Assembly (NCBI RefSeq): GCF_008180615.1
Contig: NZ_VTEH01000002.1
Span: 2,733 to 66,732, forward strand
Direction of reading: 5' to 3'
DNA length: 64,000 nt
Origin: Rossellomorea vietnamensis
GTDB taxonomy: Bacteria; Bacillota; Bacilli; Bacillales; Bacillaceae_B
The notes below the pieces were generated by a model that ran no database searches, was not told the origin of the DNA, and worked only from the letters and a program-made list of their open reading frames with translations. Positions 27,809 through 36,527 of the stretch are shown here, in pieces (positions within the stretch are counted from its first letter, which is position 1; every line of letters begins with the position of its first letter). A program made the position numbers and the translations under genes.

Positions 27809-28951
27809 TTATTTTCTCAGACGGTTGACAATCTTGCTGACTTCTCTTCCGGCATAGATGATATCTTCCTCGGTATTGCCGATGCCGAAGCTGAAGCGGA
27901 TGGAATTCCGCAAGCGCTCAGAATCCTTGCCGAACATGGCGAGCAGTACATGAGAAGGTTCAATTGACCCGGCCGTACACGCTGAGCCGCTTGATACCGC
28001 AATCCCTGCAAGGTCCAGATTCACAAGCATCGATTCGACGTCAGTGCCCGGAAAACTCAGGTTGAGCACATGGGGAAGCGATTGTTCCAGGCTTCCATTC
28101 AGGTAAAATTCAACATTCTCTTCTTTTAGAGTATCAATCAGGATACCCTTAAACCCTATATATTCTTCTGTCTTTTTATCCATCTCTTTCTGGGAAAGCT
28201 TGATCGCTTCGGCCATTCCGACTAATGAGGGCAGATTTTCGGTTCCTGCCCGCCTTTTTCTCTCTTGTTCCCCGCCGAATGTCTTGGCCTCAAGAGGTAC
28301 ATTCTTTCTGGCATATAGAAATCCGACACCTTTTGGACCATTGATTTTATGTGCGGAAATGGAAAGCAGGTCGATGTTTTCCTCTTCCACATCAATTTTT
28401 TTCATACCAAAAGCCTGTACGGCATCTGTATGCAATAAACTGCCTCTGCTTCGGACCAATTTCCCGATTTCGGAGATCGGCTGTACGGTCCCCACTTCAT
28501 TATTGCCATACATGATGCTGACCAGGATGGTATCCTCTCTTAAAGCAGACTCGACATCCTTGATAGAAACACGCCCTTGTTCATCCACAGGCAAATAGGT
28601 TATTTCGAACCCTTCCTTTTCCAGCTGTGCACAAGTGTGGAGAACGGCATGGTGCTCAATTGAGGAAGTAATGATATGCCTTCCTTTTTCTTTGAGAGCA
28701 TGAGCAGTACCGGAAAGAGCCAGATTGTCTGCCTCCGTTCCTCCGCTGGTGAAGATGATTTCATTGAAACCGGCACCAATGCTTTTGGCGGCAGCCATGC
28801 GTGCGCTGTCAAGCTTTTGTCTGGCATCTCTTCCTGAAGCATGTATGCTGGATGGATTGCCGTACGTCCCTTTCATTGCTTCTGTCATTACATCGATTAC
28901 ACGGGGATCCATTGGGGAGGTTGCCGCATTATCGAGATAAATCGTCTTCAT
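27809..28951 (-). CDS. iscS: cysteine desulfurase (IscS-type, YrvO)
   Basis: This PLP enzyme removes sulfur from cysteine as a persulfide for tRNA thiolation and Fe-S assembly. The 380-residue protein has MKTIYLDNAATSPMDP at its start, the PLP lysine in SAHKINGPKG (Lys202) and the catalytic Cys in SSGSACTAGS (Cys325). I chose the ATG at 28951 with GGGAGG seven bases upstream over a longer frame that runs into a family 3 repeat. The neighbours mnmA (acceptor) and cymR (cysteine regulator) fit a sulfur-transfer role. Confidence 0.95.
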   Translation of the reverse strand: MKTIYLDNAATSPMDPRVIDVMTEAMKGTYGNPSSIHASGRDARQKLDSARMAAAKSIGAGFNEIIFTSGGTEADNLALSGTAHALKEKGRHIITSSIEHHAVLHTCAQLEKEGFEITYLPVDEQGRVSIKDVESALREDTILVSIMYGNNEVGTVQPISEIGKLVRSRGSLLHTDAVQAFGMKKIDVEEENIDLLSISAHKINGPKGVGFLYARKNVPLEAKTFGGEQERKRRAGTENLPSLVGMAEAIKLSQKEMDKKTEEYIGFKGILIDTLKEENVEFYLNGSLEQSLPHVLNLSFPGTDVESMLVNLDLAGIAVSSGSACTAGSIEPSHVLLAMFGKDSERLRNSIRFSFGIGNTEEDIIYAGREVSKIVNRLRK

Positions 28952-28969
28952 TGTCATTCCTCCCATTAA

Positions 28970-29140
28970 ATATGGCTGTTTTCGCATAGATTGTTGCTTT
29001 CGGAAAAATTCCAAGTGCCGAAGTTTTCCCCGGATACAAAGGATTTCTTCTATAAACGGTGGATGCAGCGCTTTTTTTTCTTACCAGGATATTTCAGTGG
29101 AATTACGGCGTTGTTTTCCGAATTTCATATAAAATAATAG
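28970..29140. repeat. dispersed AT-rich repeat, family 3
   Basis: Begins GGCTGTTTTCGCATAGATTG and has TTTCGGAAAAATTCCAAGTG, closely matching 26310 onward. It sits between cymR and iscS and replaces much of their common spacer. Confidence 0.65.
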
Positions 29141-29153
29141 CAGTGAAAAGAGC

Positions 29154-29573
29154 TTAAATATAAAACATATAGGCATCTGACTCGCCTTCGTCCGTATAGC
29201 CTGCCAGATCTTCAATTGTTGTATTGTCCAATACTTCTTTTACAGCGTCCCTGATCCGCATCCACAGTTCACGCTTTGCCGGTTCCTCGTCTTCTATTCC
29301 TTCAACCGGGGAAATCGGGCCTTCAAGGATCCTTATAATATCTCCGGCTGTAATCTCGGAAGGTTCATGACCAAGCACGTACCCTCCATAGGCGCCTCTG
29401 ATACTTTTGACCAGTCCTGCATTTCTTAATGGTGCCACGAGTTGTTCAAGGTAGTGTTCAGATAAGTTTTGAGCCTTAGCAATCGACTTCAGGGATGTTG
29501 GTCCCTCTCCATGGCGCTTTGCCAGCTCTATCATAATTGTCAAACCATAGCGTCCCTTGGTAGAAATCTTCAT
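29154..29573 (-). CDS. cymR: Rrf2-family regulator of cysteine metabolism CymR
   Basis: CymR represses cysteine synthesis and sulfur uptake genes, acting with CysK as a sensor complex in B. subtilis. The 139-residue protein begins MKISTKGRYGLTIMIELAKR and has the winged HTH segment LSEHYLEQLVAPLRNAGLVKSI, the wing GAYGGYVLG, and EGPISPVEG. It has no cysteines for an Fe-S cluster, as expected for CymR rather than IscR. It precedes iscS-mnmA as in B. subtilis. Notably, the yrrT-mccAB targets normally located near mtnN are missing from this window. Confidence 0.93.
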   Translation of the reverse strand: MKISTKGRYGLTIMIELAKRHGEGPTSLKSIAKAQNLSEHYLEQLVAPLRNAGLVKSIRGAYGGYVLGHEPSEITAGDIIRILEGPISPVEGIEDEEPAKRELWMRIRDAVKEVLDNTTIEDLAGYTDEGESDAYMFYI

Positions 29574-30316
29574 AGTTTTCGCCCCTCAATCTATCTTTAT
29601 ACAATGCTTTTTACGTAAAATGTTATATGGTTGATTTCAAAAAAAATATTCTTCTAAAGTGGCTATTAAAAACGAGTTGATCCCCTCTCCAATCAACGAC
29701 ATGAAAAAACAGATTGGAATAGTGAACAGCAACATTCAGTAAAGAACCTAAGAAATTCTGCATTGTGCAAAACATCTATTATACAAATGAAAGATATAAG
29801 TAATTTTCTCTTAGTAACTTTTGTCATTATAGCATAATCAACGGTTGCTGTTAAAAATCGTTTTTGATAAAGGCTTTTTTAAAAATTTGTGCTATGTCTA
29901 TATAATCTCAAAAATAAGATCATAAAAATCCTGCTAAACATGGGTGAAAAGAGCTGCTTACCCCATTTAGAGAGAAGAACCTTAGTATTCAGGGTAATCC
30001 CAAAATTTGAAAACTGCATTATTAAAAGTCTGTTGCTTTTAGATACTATTTTACCTCCTCCCTTTTTGCTTAGAGAGATTGGAGCGGAAGACGTACGACC
30101 TCCTGCGGGACTAGCGGGACAGGTGAGACCCCGCAGTCGAAGACGAGGAGGCTCACCGCCCGCCCCGCGGAGTCGTGCGGCTGGAGCGGAAATCGTTTTC
30201 TTTCAAGAGCCGAATCTTTGTAAAAACAGTCGCATTAAAAGAGCCTTCATTTCAAAAAAAGCCGGCAGTATGATAAATTAGTACAATAATGAGAACGCCA
30301 GTTTGGAGAGATGAAA
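29574..30316. other. spacer between cymR and rarA, filled with repeats
   Basis: No gene is supported. About 29690-30060 carries family 3 sequence (AAAGAGCTGCTTACC, ACCTTAGTATTCAGG), followed by a family 1 repeat at 30077-30194. The remainder near both ends must hold the divergent promoters of cymR and rarA. Confidence 0.6.
30077..30194 (+). repeat. dispersed GC-rich palindromic repeat, family 1
   Basis: An intact copy from GATTGGAGCGGAAG to CTGGAGCGGAAATC, with GGACAGGTGAGACCCCGCAG inside, in the same orientation as 7036-7157. Confidence 0.85.
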
Positions 30317-31588
30317 ATGAGTATCAAACCGTTGGCCTACCGGATGAGGCCCCGTACAATCAGCGAAGTCATCGGCCAGCAGCATCTCGTTGGCGAAGGG
30401 AAAATTATTGACCGGATGGTGAAGGCCAGGCAGCTTTCTTCCATGATCCTCTATGGTCCGCCGGGCATAGGAAAGACTTCCATTGCCAGTGCCATAGCAG
30501 GCAGCACCAATTATGCCTTCAGAACACTCAATGCCGTAACGAATAATAAAAAAGATATAGCCGTAGTTGCGGAAGAAGCCAAAATGTCGGGAAAGGTCAT
30601 TCTTCTATTAGATGAGGTGCATCGCCTGGATAAAGCGAAACAGGATTTCCTGCTGCCTTATCTGGAAAACGGAATGATTACCCTCATTGGAGCAACAACC
30701 AGCAACCCTTATCATGCGATTAACCCTGCAATCCGTTCACGCTGTCAGATTTTCGAATTGAAGCCGCTCTCTGTCGATGACATGAAAACAGCCTTGGAAA
30801 ATGCAATTAGGGATGAAGAACGCGGACTTGGCAAGCAGAATGTTTCGGTCGGAGAGCAGGCTCTCACGCATCTTGCTCAGGCAAGCAACGGAGATGTAAG
30901 AAGTTCATTGAACGCTCTTGAATTGGCTGTACTTTCAACTCAACCTTCCGAGGATGGAAGAATTGAAGTCACAGTTGGAATCGCAGAAGAGTGCCTACAG
31001 AAAAAGAGCTTTTCTCACGATAAAGATGGAGACGCGCACTATGATGTATTAAGTGGTTTCCAGAAATCCATCAGGGGCAGTGATGTGAATGCGGCCCTCC
31101 ACTATTTAGGCAGGCTTGTTGAAGCAGGAGACCTGCCGAGCATTTCAAGGAGACTCCTGGTCATCGCCTATGAAGATATCGGACTCGCAAGCCCACAGGC
31201 AGGACAGCGGACATTGGCAGCGGTAGAAACGGCTGAAAAAATCGGATTTCCTGAAGCAAGGATTCCGCTTGCCAACGCTGTCATCGAGCTATGCCTGTCT
31301 CCAAAATCCAACTCTGCCATCAGTGCCATCGATGCTGCTTTAAAAGATATCCGAAGCGGCCGTAACGGAGAGGTGCCTGCTCACTTAAAAGATGCCCATT
31401 ATGCAGGTGCCAAAGAGCTTGGAAGAGGAATAGAGTATAAGTTTCCGCATGATTATCCGTCAGGCTGGGTCAAGCAGCAGTATCTTCCTGACGTTTTGAA
31501 AAATGCCCGCTATTACGAGCCAAAAGATACAGGGAAATTCGAATCAGCCATATCGCAGGTGTACAAAAAGATTATGGGACAAAAGTAA
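30317..31588 (+). CDS. rarA: replication-associated recombination protein RarA
   Basis: RarA (MgsA, YrvN) is an AAA+ ATPase of the clamp-loader clade that acts at stalled forks. The 423-residue protein has Walker A GPPGIGKTS (47-55), Walker B LLLDEVHR, sensor 1 ATTSNPYHAIN, and the C-terminal tetramerisation region with YEDIGLASPQAG and LCLSPKSN. I prefer the ATG at 30317, six bases after GGAGAG, to the ATG at 30311 that abuts it. It is monocistronic with a strong terminator. Confidence 0.95.
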   Translation: MSIKPLAYRMRPRTISEVIGQQHLVGEGKIIDRMVKARQLSSMILYGPPGIGKTSIASAIAGSTNYAFRTLNAVTNNKKDIAVVAEEAKMSGKVILLLDEVHRLDKAKQDFLLPYLENGMITLIGATTSNPYHAINPAIRSRCQIFELKPLSVDDMKTALENAIRDEERGLGKQNVSVGEQALTHLAQASNGDVRSSLNALELAVLSTQPSEDGRIEVTVGIAEECLQKKSFSHDKDGDAHYDVLSGFQKSIRGSDVNAALHYLGRLVEAGDLPSISRRLLVIAYEDIGLASPQAGQRTLAAVETAEKIGFPEARIPLANAVIELCLSPKSNSAISAIDAALKDIRSGRNGEVPAHLKDAHYAGAKELGRGIEYKFPHDYPSGWVKQQYLPDVLKNARYYEPKDTGKFESAISQVYKKIMGQK

Positions 31589-31590
31589 TT

Positions 31591-31622
31591 TAGGAGGGTT
31601 CAGGCAGCCCTCCTCTTTTTTT
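31591..31622 (+). terminator. terminator of rarA
   Basis: AGGAGGG and CCCTCCT arms around an 8-base loop are followed by TCTTTTTTT. Confidence 0.88.
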
Positions 31623-31632
31623 GTTTTGTGAA

Positions 31633-31791
31633 TTATCGGGTAAACCACCAAACGAAAAATAAAATAACTGCTGCAATGAACCAGATAAGTGCGGCAATAT
31701 GTTTCCTTTCCGTTTTTTTCTTTTTAGAAAACCCAGCGGCTGCACCACTCATTAAAGCAATAGCTATTGCTGTCCAAGTCCAAAATGACAT
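31633..31791 (-). CDS. 52-residue two-helix membrane protein
   Basis: A compact frame encodes a 52-residue protein with two hydrophobic helices (about 3-20 and 33-49) joined by a very basic loop, KKKKTERK. Begins MSFWTWTAIAIALMSG; ends FFVWWFTR. A GGGGA site lies before the ATG. The gene is convergent with rarA and its stop is only 11 bases from the rarA terminator. I recognise no family. The hairpin topology would place both ends outside and the loop in the cytosol. Confidence 0.65.
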   Translation of the reverse strand: MSFWTWTAIAIALMSGAAAGFSKKKKTERKHIAALIWFIAAVILFFVWWFTR

Positions 31792-31865
31792 AGAACTTCC
31801 CCTTTCTTAAAATCCATAAGAATACTTGTTAAGTATCCATCCAAAAACGAGTAAGATTTGAGATA

Positions 31866-31902
31866 AAAACAAAACGCCCTGCACTAAATCACAGGACGTT
31901 TC
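31866..31902 (-). terminator. terminator of the ABC transporter operon
   Basis: On the minus strand AAACGTCCTG and CAGGGCGTTT pair around a 10-base loop, followed by TGTTTTT. Confidence 0.8.
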
Positions 31903-31948
31903 AAATGTCACTTATAGGTTAGCCACTCCAAAAATGCGTCTAACTGCT

Positions 31949-32899
31949 TTACGCCGCCACGTCGCGCTTGTTAAAGACGATAAACGCGAGAAGATGGAAA
32001 ATGACAAAGTAGATGAGCAAGACCGTAATAGAAAATCCTAAGGTCATATCTTCCACTAGTTTCGGCATAGCCCCCGTATACATTCTCATTTCAGTATTCG
32101 CAAACAAACTGTATTTTGCCCAATCGTATTTCATAGCAATAAAGCCAGTTGCGGTACTTCCCATGAACAAGAGGAACAAGGAAATACCAATGGCAAGGGA
32201 ACTGCTTCTGAATACTGCCGAAATCATGAACGCCATTGTCGCCATCATCGTAATACTGATAGTACTTAGCAGATAATTTTTGATAGAGAAAAACAGCATA
32301 CTTTGTTCTTGCACGGTCCCATCAATATAAACAAGATGAGGTTGACTGCCTCCTCCACCAAAAAATATTGCGCCCACAATTGCCGAAAGAACAAACAAGG
32401 TGGCTAACAGGGCCGCTCCAAAGAGCAGGACAGTAATATATTTGGATAGAAGGATTTTGGTTCTCGATATTGGTCTTATCAGCAAAAGCTTGATCGTTCC
32501 CCATGTGAATTCACCTGCAACAATCCCTGCAGCAATAATTATCGCAAATAGTCCTACAATATCGATAAAGTTGGCATTAAAGTTAACAAATGACCACATA
32601 TTTTCTCCGCTTACAGGCTCGATATCATTCTCAAGTCTATATTCATTGATGGCAATTCTCTCTTCCGTCAACTGTTTGTTAAAGGCCGGCATACCTTGAC
32701 TTTCTTCAAGGATCTGCTTATCACCTTCAATGTTCGCTTGAGCTTCCTGCTTCCAATCTCCTTCAGGTGCATCGGCTGCTCCAATAAATTTCATGGCGGA
32801 TCCTGCACCAATGACTAACAAAACGAGGAGTCCAATCATAACATAAGTTCCAGGGCGGCTGAATATTTTAATCCACTCATTTTTAATCAGGTTAAACAT
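31949..32899 (-). CDS. ABC-2 type transporter permease
   Basis: This 316-residue permease has a first transmembrane helix at about 18-38, a roughly 80-residue extracytoplasmic loop, then five more helices, the usual ABC-2 arrangement (NatB/YtrC-like). AAGIVAGEFTWGTIKLLLIRPISR is the coupling-helix region characteristic of the family. It overlaps the ATPase gene upstream by 8 bases, which implies translational coupling. The substrate cannot be read from sequence; peptides, antibiotics or ions are typical. Confidence 0.85.
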   Translation of the reverse strand: MFNLIKNEWIKIFSRPGTYVMIGLLVLLVIGAGSAMKFIGAADAPEGDWKQEAQANIEGDKQILEESQGMPAFNKQLTEERIAINEYRLENDIEPVSGENMWSFVNFNANFIDIVGLFAIIIAAGIVAGEFTWGTIKLLLIRPISRTKILLSKYITVLLFGAALLATLFVLSAIVGAIFFGGGGSQPHLVYIDGTVQEQSMLFFSIKNYLLSTISITMMATMAFMISAVFRSSSLAIGISLFLLFMGSTATGFIAMKYDWAKYSLFANTEMRMYTGAMPKLVEDMTLGFSITVLLIYFVIFHLLAFIVFNKRDVAA

Positions 32900-33818
32900 T
32901 TAAGGTGTCCCCCTTTTCATTCGTAATTTCCAGGAATCGGTCTTCAAGGGTTTTGCTGACCGCCATCACGGAATAGATATCAATATTATGCTGTACCAGG
33001 GTACTGATCAGTTCAGGTACTTGCTCTTTTGCTAAAGCGACTTGCACTTTCCCCTCTGTGAGTCCGTGCTGAAGGTCCGGGTAGGCATCGGTAATTACAG
33101 CCGCAGCTTTTTCTGCTTCTCCAAGTTCAAGCTGATAAACGAGCTCAGTGCCCTGCACAAAATCCTTCACTTGCTGAACATCGACAAGTTTTCCTTTTTG
33201 TATGATCCCAATCCGGTCACACATCATTTCCATTTCAGAGAGCAAGTGGCTTGATACAATGACCGCCATACCGGTCTCCCTTGCCAGCCTGCGGATATAA
33301 TCACGAATTTCGCGGATACCGGCTGGATCAAGTCCATTTGTTGGTTCGTCCAGGATCAGCAATTTAGGATTGTGAAGCAGACATTGGGCAATCCCGAGCC
33401 TCTGCCTCATTCCCAAAGAATACGTCTTCACTTTATCGTGAATACGGTCTGAAAGCCCTACGAGTTCCACCACTTCTTTTATTCTCTCGTCTGTAATGCC
33501 TTTGTGCATCCGGGCAAAATGTTTCAGATTTTTATACCCGGACAGAAATTTATACAACTCAGGGTTTTCCACGATTGCTCCAATGTCTTTTATGGCCCCT
33601 TCATAGTTGCTTTTTACACTGACTCCATTGACCGCGACATCACCCTCAGTAATCCCCATAAGGCCCACGATCATTCTGATTGTCGTCGTTTTACCGGCTC
33701 CATTCGGTCCTAGAAATCCAAACACTTCGCCTTCCAAGACGCTAAATGAAAGTGAATCAATGATTTTCTTGCCTCTGATCACCTTGGAAACGTTTTTTAG
33801 TTCTAATACTGTTTTCAA
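32892..33818 (-). CDS. ABC transporter ATP-binding protein
   Basis: This 308-residue nucleotide-binding protein has Walker A GPNGAGKTT (37-45), signature YSLGMRQRLGIAQ, Walker B LLILDEPTNGLDP and the H-loop SSHLLSEME. A C-terminal extension of about 90 residues is typical of DrrA/BcrA-like exporters. It is the likely partner of the permease at 31949-32899. It overlaps the preceding ATPase gene by 4 bases (ATGA). Confidence 0.92.
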   Translation of the reverse strand: MKTVLELKNVSKVIRGKKIIDSLSFSVLEGEVFGFLGPNGAGKTTTIRMIVGLMGITEGDVAVNGVSVKSNYEGAIKDIGAIVENPELYKFLSGYKNLKHFARMHKGITDERIKEVVELVGLSDRIHDKVKTYSLGMRQRLGIAQCLLHNPKLLILDEPTNGLDPAGIREIRDYIRRLARETGMAVIVSSHLLSEMEMMCDRIGIIQKGKLVDVQQVKDFVQGTELVYQLELGEAEKAAAVITDAYPDLQHGLTEGKVQVALAKEQVPELISTLVQHNIDIYSVMAVSKTLEDRFLEITNEKGDTLNV

Positions 33819-34531
33819 TTTTCTTCCCCCTTATATTCATTGTTTGTATTTGACTTCAGCCACTCCATTACCGATATTCCTCTTTCTTCTCTTAACTCCT
33901 CAACAATGCAGTGACCTTTTACAATTCCATCCTGAAGGATATAGGCTTCATCCAGAAGAGCCTCAATTTCATTTATTTCATGAGTCGCTATGATGACTGT
34001 CTGGGTTTCAAAGTCGATAAAAGATAAAAGACTTCTGACAATCGAATCCCTGACCATTGGGTCCAAACCGGAAAATGGCTCATCAAGCAACAGAAGGTCC
34101 GTCTTTCTCGAGAGAACGAGGACAAGCTTCAGCCTTCCTCTCTTTCCTTTTGAAAGCTGCTTGATTTTCACTCTTGGCTGGAGCTCCATGTATTCCAAAA
34201 GTTGGAGAGCTTTTTCTTTGTCAAAATCGTGAAATTGGGATTCATAGAAATCAATCATATTTTCAACAGAGAAGGTATCATAAAACATATCAAGTTCTGT
34301 TAAGTATCCAACCTTTACTGCTGCTTTTCTCGTCACTGCCTCGCCATCAATCGCCACTGTGCCCGAAGAAGGATATACAAGGCCGGCCAGGAGCTTAAGC
34401 GTGCTGGACTTGCCGCTTCCATTTGGTCCAAGCAAACCGTAAATCTTGCCGGTTTCAAATGACAAATCCACATTTTTTAATGCGAAGCTGTTTCCATATT
34501 TCTTGCTTACATCAATTAATTCTGCACTCAT
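33815..34531 (-). CDS. ABC transporter ATP-binding protein (YtrB-like)
   Basis: This 238-residue ATPase has Walker A GPNGSGKSS (35-43), Walker B LLLLDEPFSGLDP and H-loop ATHEINEIE. The signature is LSKGKRGRLK rather than LSGGQ, a variant common in YtrB-type ATPases paired with GntR/YtrA regulators. It overlaps the GntR gene by 4 bases. Its permease partner may be the membrane protein encoded first in the operon. Confidence 0.9.
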   Translation of the reverse strand: MSAELIDVSKKYGNSFALKNVDLSFETGKIYGLLGPNGSGKSSTLKLLAGLVYPSSGTVAIDGEAVTRKAAVKVGYLTELDMFYDTFSVENMIDFYESQFHDFDKEKALQLLEYMELQPRVKIKQLSKGKRGRLKLVLVLSRKTDLLLLDEPFSGLDPMVRDSIVRSLLSFIDFETQTVIIATHEINEIEALLDEAYILQDGIVKGHCIVEELREERGISVMEWLKSNTNNEYKGEEN

Positions 34532-34908
34532 GAGCTCTTCCCTCCTTCACCCTTTATATAAGAGGAAAGATCGTCGAGTATTTTTTCCTCCGTAATCCCC
34601 AGCTGCCGCATGCTGTCAATAAAACTGTCCATGATTTCCCGCTGGACTTTATTTTTCAACTCCTGAAAAAGTTCTTCTTGTTCTGTCACAAAGGTCCCCT
34701 GCCCCCGCTTTGTTTCCACCACTTCCATCCTCTCCAACTCACTGTAAGTTCTTTGAATTGTGTTCGGGTTGACTCCCGACTTAACAGCCATTTCCCGGAC
34801 AGACGGCAGTTTCTCACCCGGAGTAAGTTCTCTTCTAACGATGCTGACGATGATTTTATCTGCAATCTGCATATAAATCGGTTTTGCTGCTTTGTATTCT
34901 TCTGTCAT
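34528..34908 (-). CDS. GntR-family regulator, YtrA subfamily
   Basis: This 126-residue regulator has an N-terminal winged HTH (GEKLPSVREMAVKSGVNPNTIQRTYSELERMEVVETKRGQ region) and a short C-terminal helical part instead of a full ligand domain, which defines the YtrA subfamily. Such proteins repress ABC transporter operons that respond to cell-wall antibiotics in several Bacilli. It lies second in the operon and probably controls the promoter at 35706-35735. It begins 2 bases after the end of the first gene. Confidence 0.9.
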   Translation of the reverse strand: MTEEYKAAKPIYMQIADKIIVSIVRRELTPGEKLPSVREMAVKSGVNPNTIQRTYSELERMEVVETKRGQGTFVTEQEELFQELKNKVQREIMDSFIDSMRQLGITEEKILDDLSSYIKGEGGKSS

Positions 34909-34910
34909 GA

Positions 34911-35675
34911 CTAAACCTCTACCTTTCGTTCCAGTATCCAGCTGGCTGCCAGAAAGATCACTGCCGCCAGAATGGCATACAGCAGAAAAGGAATCACAGG
35001 AAGATGTATAAAGTCACTTCCGGTTGTAAAGTTTTCCGGTCCCACTTCAATGAAGAAGTGCCCCTTAACTTTTACAGTCCATAGATTGGTGAATTCCCTG
35101 AACCAATCCAGAGTCAAGGCGAGCGATGCAATGACTTGATACAAGGCAAAAATCAATACCAGGATAATCCAGCGGAATCTCTTCAGCAGAGGTGATTTCC
35201 CCAAACCGTAATACACAGTCCAGTAAAAGAAAACCCAGCAAGAGAAATAAATCGCGCTTGAAATGACCGCTACATTAAAAAATATGCTTTCTTTCCACGG
35301 CAGAAACAGGATATCATCGCTCTGCCATGCTAAGCTGATGACTCCCAGAAAATCAACCAGCAGAAGAGATAGAACTGTATAGCTAAAGGCGACAGTCAAT
35401 TTGGAGAGCAGCAATTTCCATCCTGATTGAACTGTGTAGAGCCATAGCTGCGTTCTGCCCTCAATCATCAGCATACTTAAAAGAATCAACGGCATAAAAA
35501 TAAGCTGTGATAGCCCCTCCATGAAGACAACCATTATAGAAAATTCCATGATGTGGTAATAAGCTGCAAAACTAACTCCTACTATATAGAAAAAAATAAG
35601 CAGCGCTAACCAGCCGAAGAACCAGAACCGCGATATCGAATAATCTTTCCGAAGCAATCCAATAAATGCTTTCAT
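34911..35675 (-). CDS. integral membrane protein, likely ABC permease component
   Basis: This 254-residue protein has about six to seven hydrophobic helices and few charged loops. No ABC-2 signature is obvious, but its position first in a YtrA-type operon next to an ATPase without a clear permease suggests a permease role, as for YtrC/YtrD. I chose the ATG at 35675, which has AGGAGG just upstream. The remainder of the apparent frame upstream overlaps the promoter. Confidence 0.7.
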   Translation of the reverse strand: MKAFIGLLRKDYSISRFWFFGWLALLIFFYIVGVSFAAYYHIMEFSIMVVFMEGLSQLIFMPLILLSMLMIEGRTQLWLYTVQSGWKLLLSKLTVAFSYTVLSLLLVDFLGVISLAWQSDDILFLPWKESIFFNVAVISSAIYFSCWVFFYWTVYYGLGKSPLLKRFRWIILVLIFALYQVIASLALTLDWFREFTNLWTVKVKGHFFIEVGPENFTTGSDFIHLPVIPFLLYAILAAVIFLAASWILERKVEV

Positions 35676-35705
35676 ATTTGCCTCCTGTAGTAGTGTTCTA
35701 GTTAG

Positions 35706-35735
35706 ATAGTACACCGATACACTATATCAAGTCAA
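35706..35735 (-). promoter_or_regulatory. promoter and likely GntR operator of the ABC operon
   Basis: On the minus strand TTGACT, an 18-base spacer and TACTAT form a SigA-type promoter. An imperfect dyad TAGTGTATCGGTGTACTA (35724-35707) covers the -10 region, a good place for repression by the operon's own YtrA-type regulator. The operator role is inferred. Confidence 0.7.
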
Positions 35736-35851
35736 TAACAGTTTGCATTTTTTTTCAAGTTACTTCTGAAGGCTGTGAATAGCTGCCGGAATAGCTCAAT
35801 TTATTTTTCACATAATAAAGGGACAGCCGCTTATGTATTGGAGGTGTTCCT

Positions 35852-36274
35852 ATGGATAAGGCTGCAGAAAAAAAGAAAAAATGGACAGAGGAAGAAGAAA
35901 GAATTCTCTCCGATATCGTCCTTGCCTTCACTAATGATGGAAAGACACAAAGAGAGGCATTTGAAAAGGCTGCTCATACTATTGGACGAACACCGGGAGC
36001 TTGCAGTTTCAGGTGGAATAATAAATTGAAAAGTAATTTCAATACTGCCGGAGATACCAATGTATTGAAAGAACCCACATTGGCAGACTGTATTTCTTTT
36101 CTGGAAACTTTCGAGACGGATGAAGTTTTGATTGCAGAGAATACAAGGTTGAAGGAAGAGCAGGCTGAACTTAAGAAGAGGCTGCATAATGCAGAGGTAA
36201 CGTTCGTTGAATTGAAAAAAAGGCATAAAGTATTGCTGTTTCAGATTGATACTCTGGATACTTCACTTCAGTAA
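35852..36274 (+). CDS. RsfA-family prespore transcription factor
   Basis: This 140-residue protein has an N-terminal SANT/Myb-like DNA-binding segment (KKWTEEEERILSDIVL to TPGACSFRWNNKL, residues 9-58) and a C-terminal coiled coil rich in Glu, Lys and Leu (about 90-135). This arrangement defines the RsfA family, which modulates SigF-dependent genes in the forespore. TTGGAGGTG precedes the ATG. Which paralogue (RsfA, YlbO or another) cannot be settled from the sequence alone. Confidence 0.85.
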   Translation: MDKAAEKKKKWTEEEERILSDIVLAFTNDGKTQREAFEKAAHTIGRTPGACSFRWNNKLKSNFNTAGDTNVLKEPTLADCISFLETFETDEVLIAENTRLKEEQAELKKRLHNAEVTFVELKKRHKVLLFQIDTLDTSLQ

Positions 36275-36277
36275 AAA

Positions 36278-36395
36278 AGCTGTTTTCTCACGAATTGTTG
36301 CTTTTGGAAAAACAAGTGCCCGGATTTACCCCCATTGAAATTGAAGTTTTTCTTTCTAAGAAGGAAGATCGGCTGGAGCAGGGTGTTTTCGCTCT
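36278..36395. repeat. dispersed AT-rich repeat, family 3
   Basis: Begins AAGCTGTTTTCTCACGAATTG and has GGAAAAACAAGTGCCCGGAT, resembling 26310 and 28972. Confidence 0.55.
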
Positions 36396-36496
36396 AATCG
36401 CATGCTAGTTACTCACTTCTTTCAGATTACAAGGTTATTTTTGCTCTATTATGGCGATCATTTCAAAATTGATATGAATGTTTACAAAAAGATTCT

Positions 36497-36525
36497 AAAA
36501 AAAGCTGCCAATGGCAGCTTTTTTG
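36497..36525. terminator. terminator of tcdA
   Basis: AAAAGCTGCCA and TGGCAGCTTTT arms with A and T runs on both sides, just beyond the tcdA stop. Confidence 0.85.
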
Positions 36526-36527
36526 CA

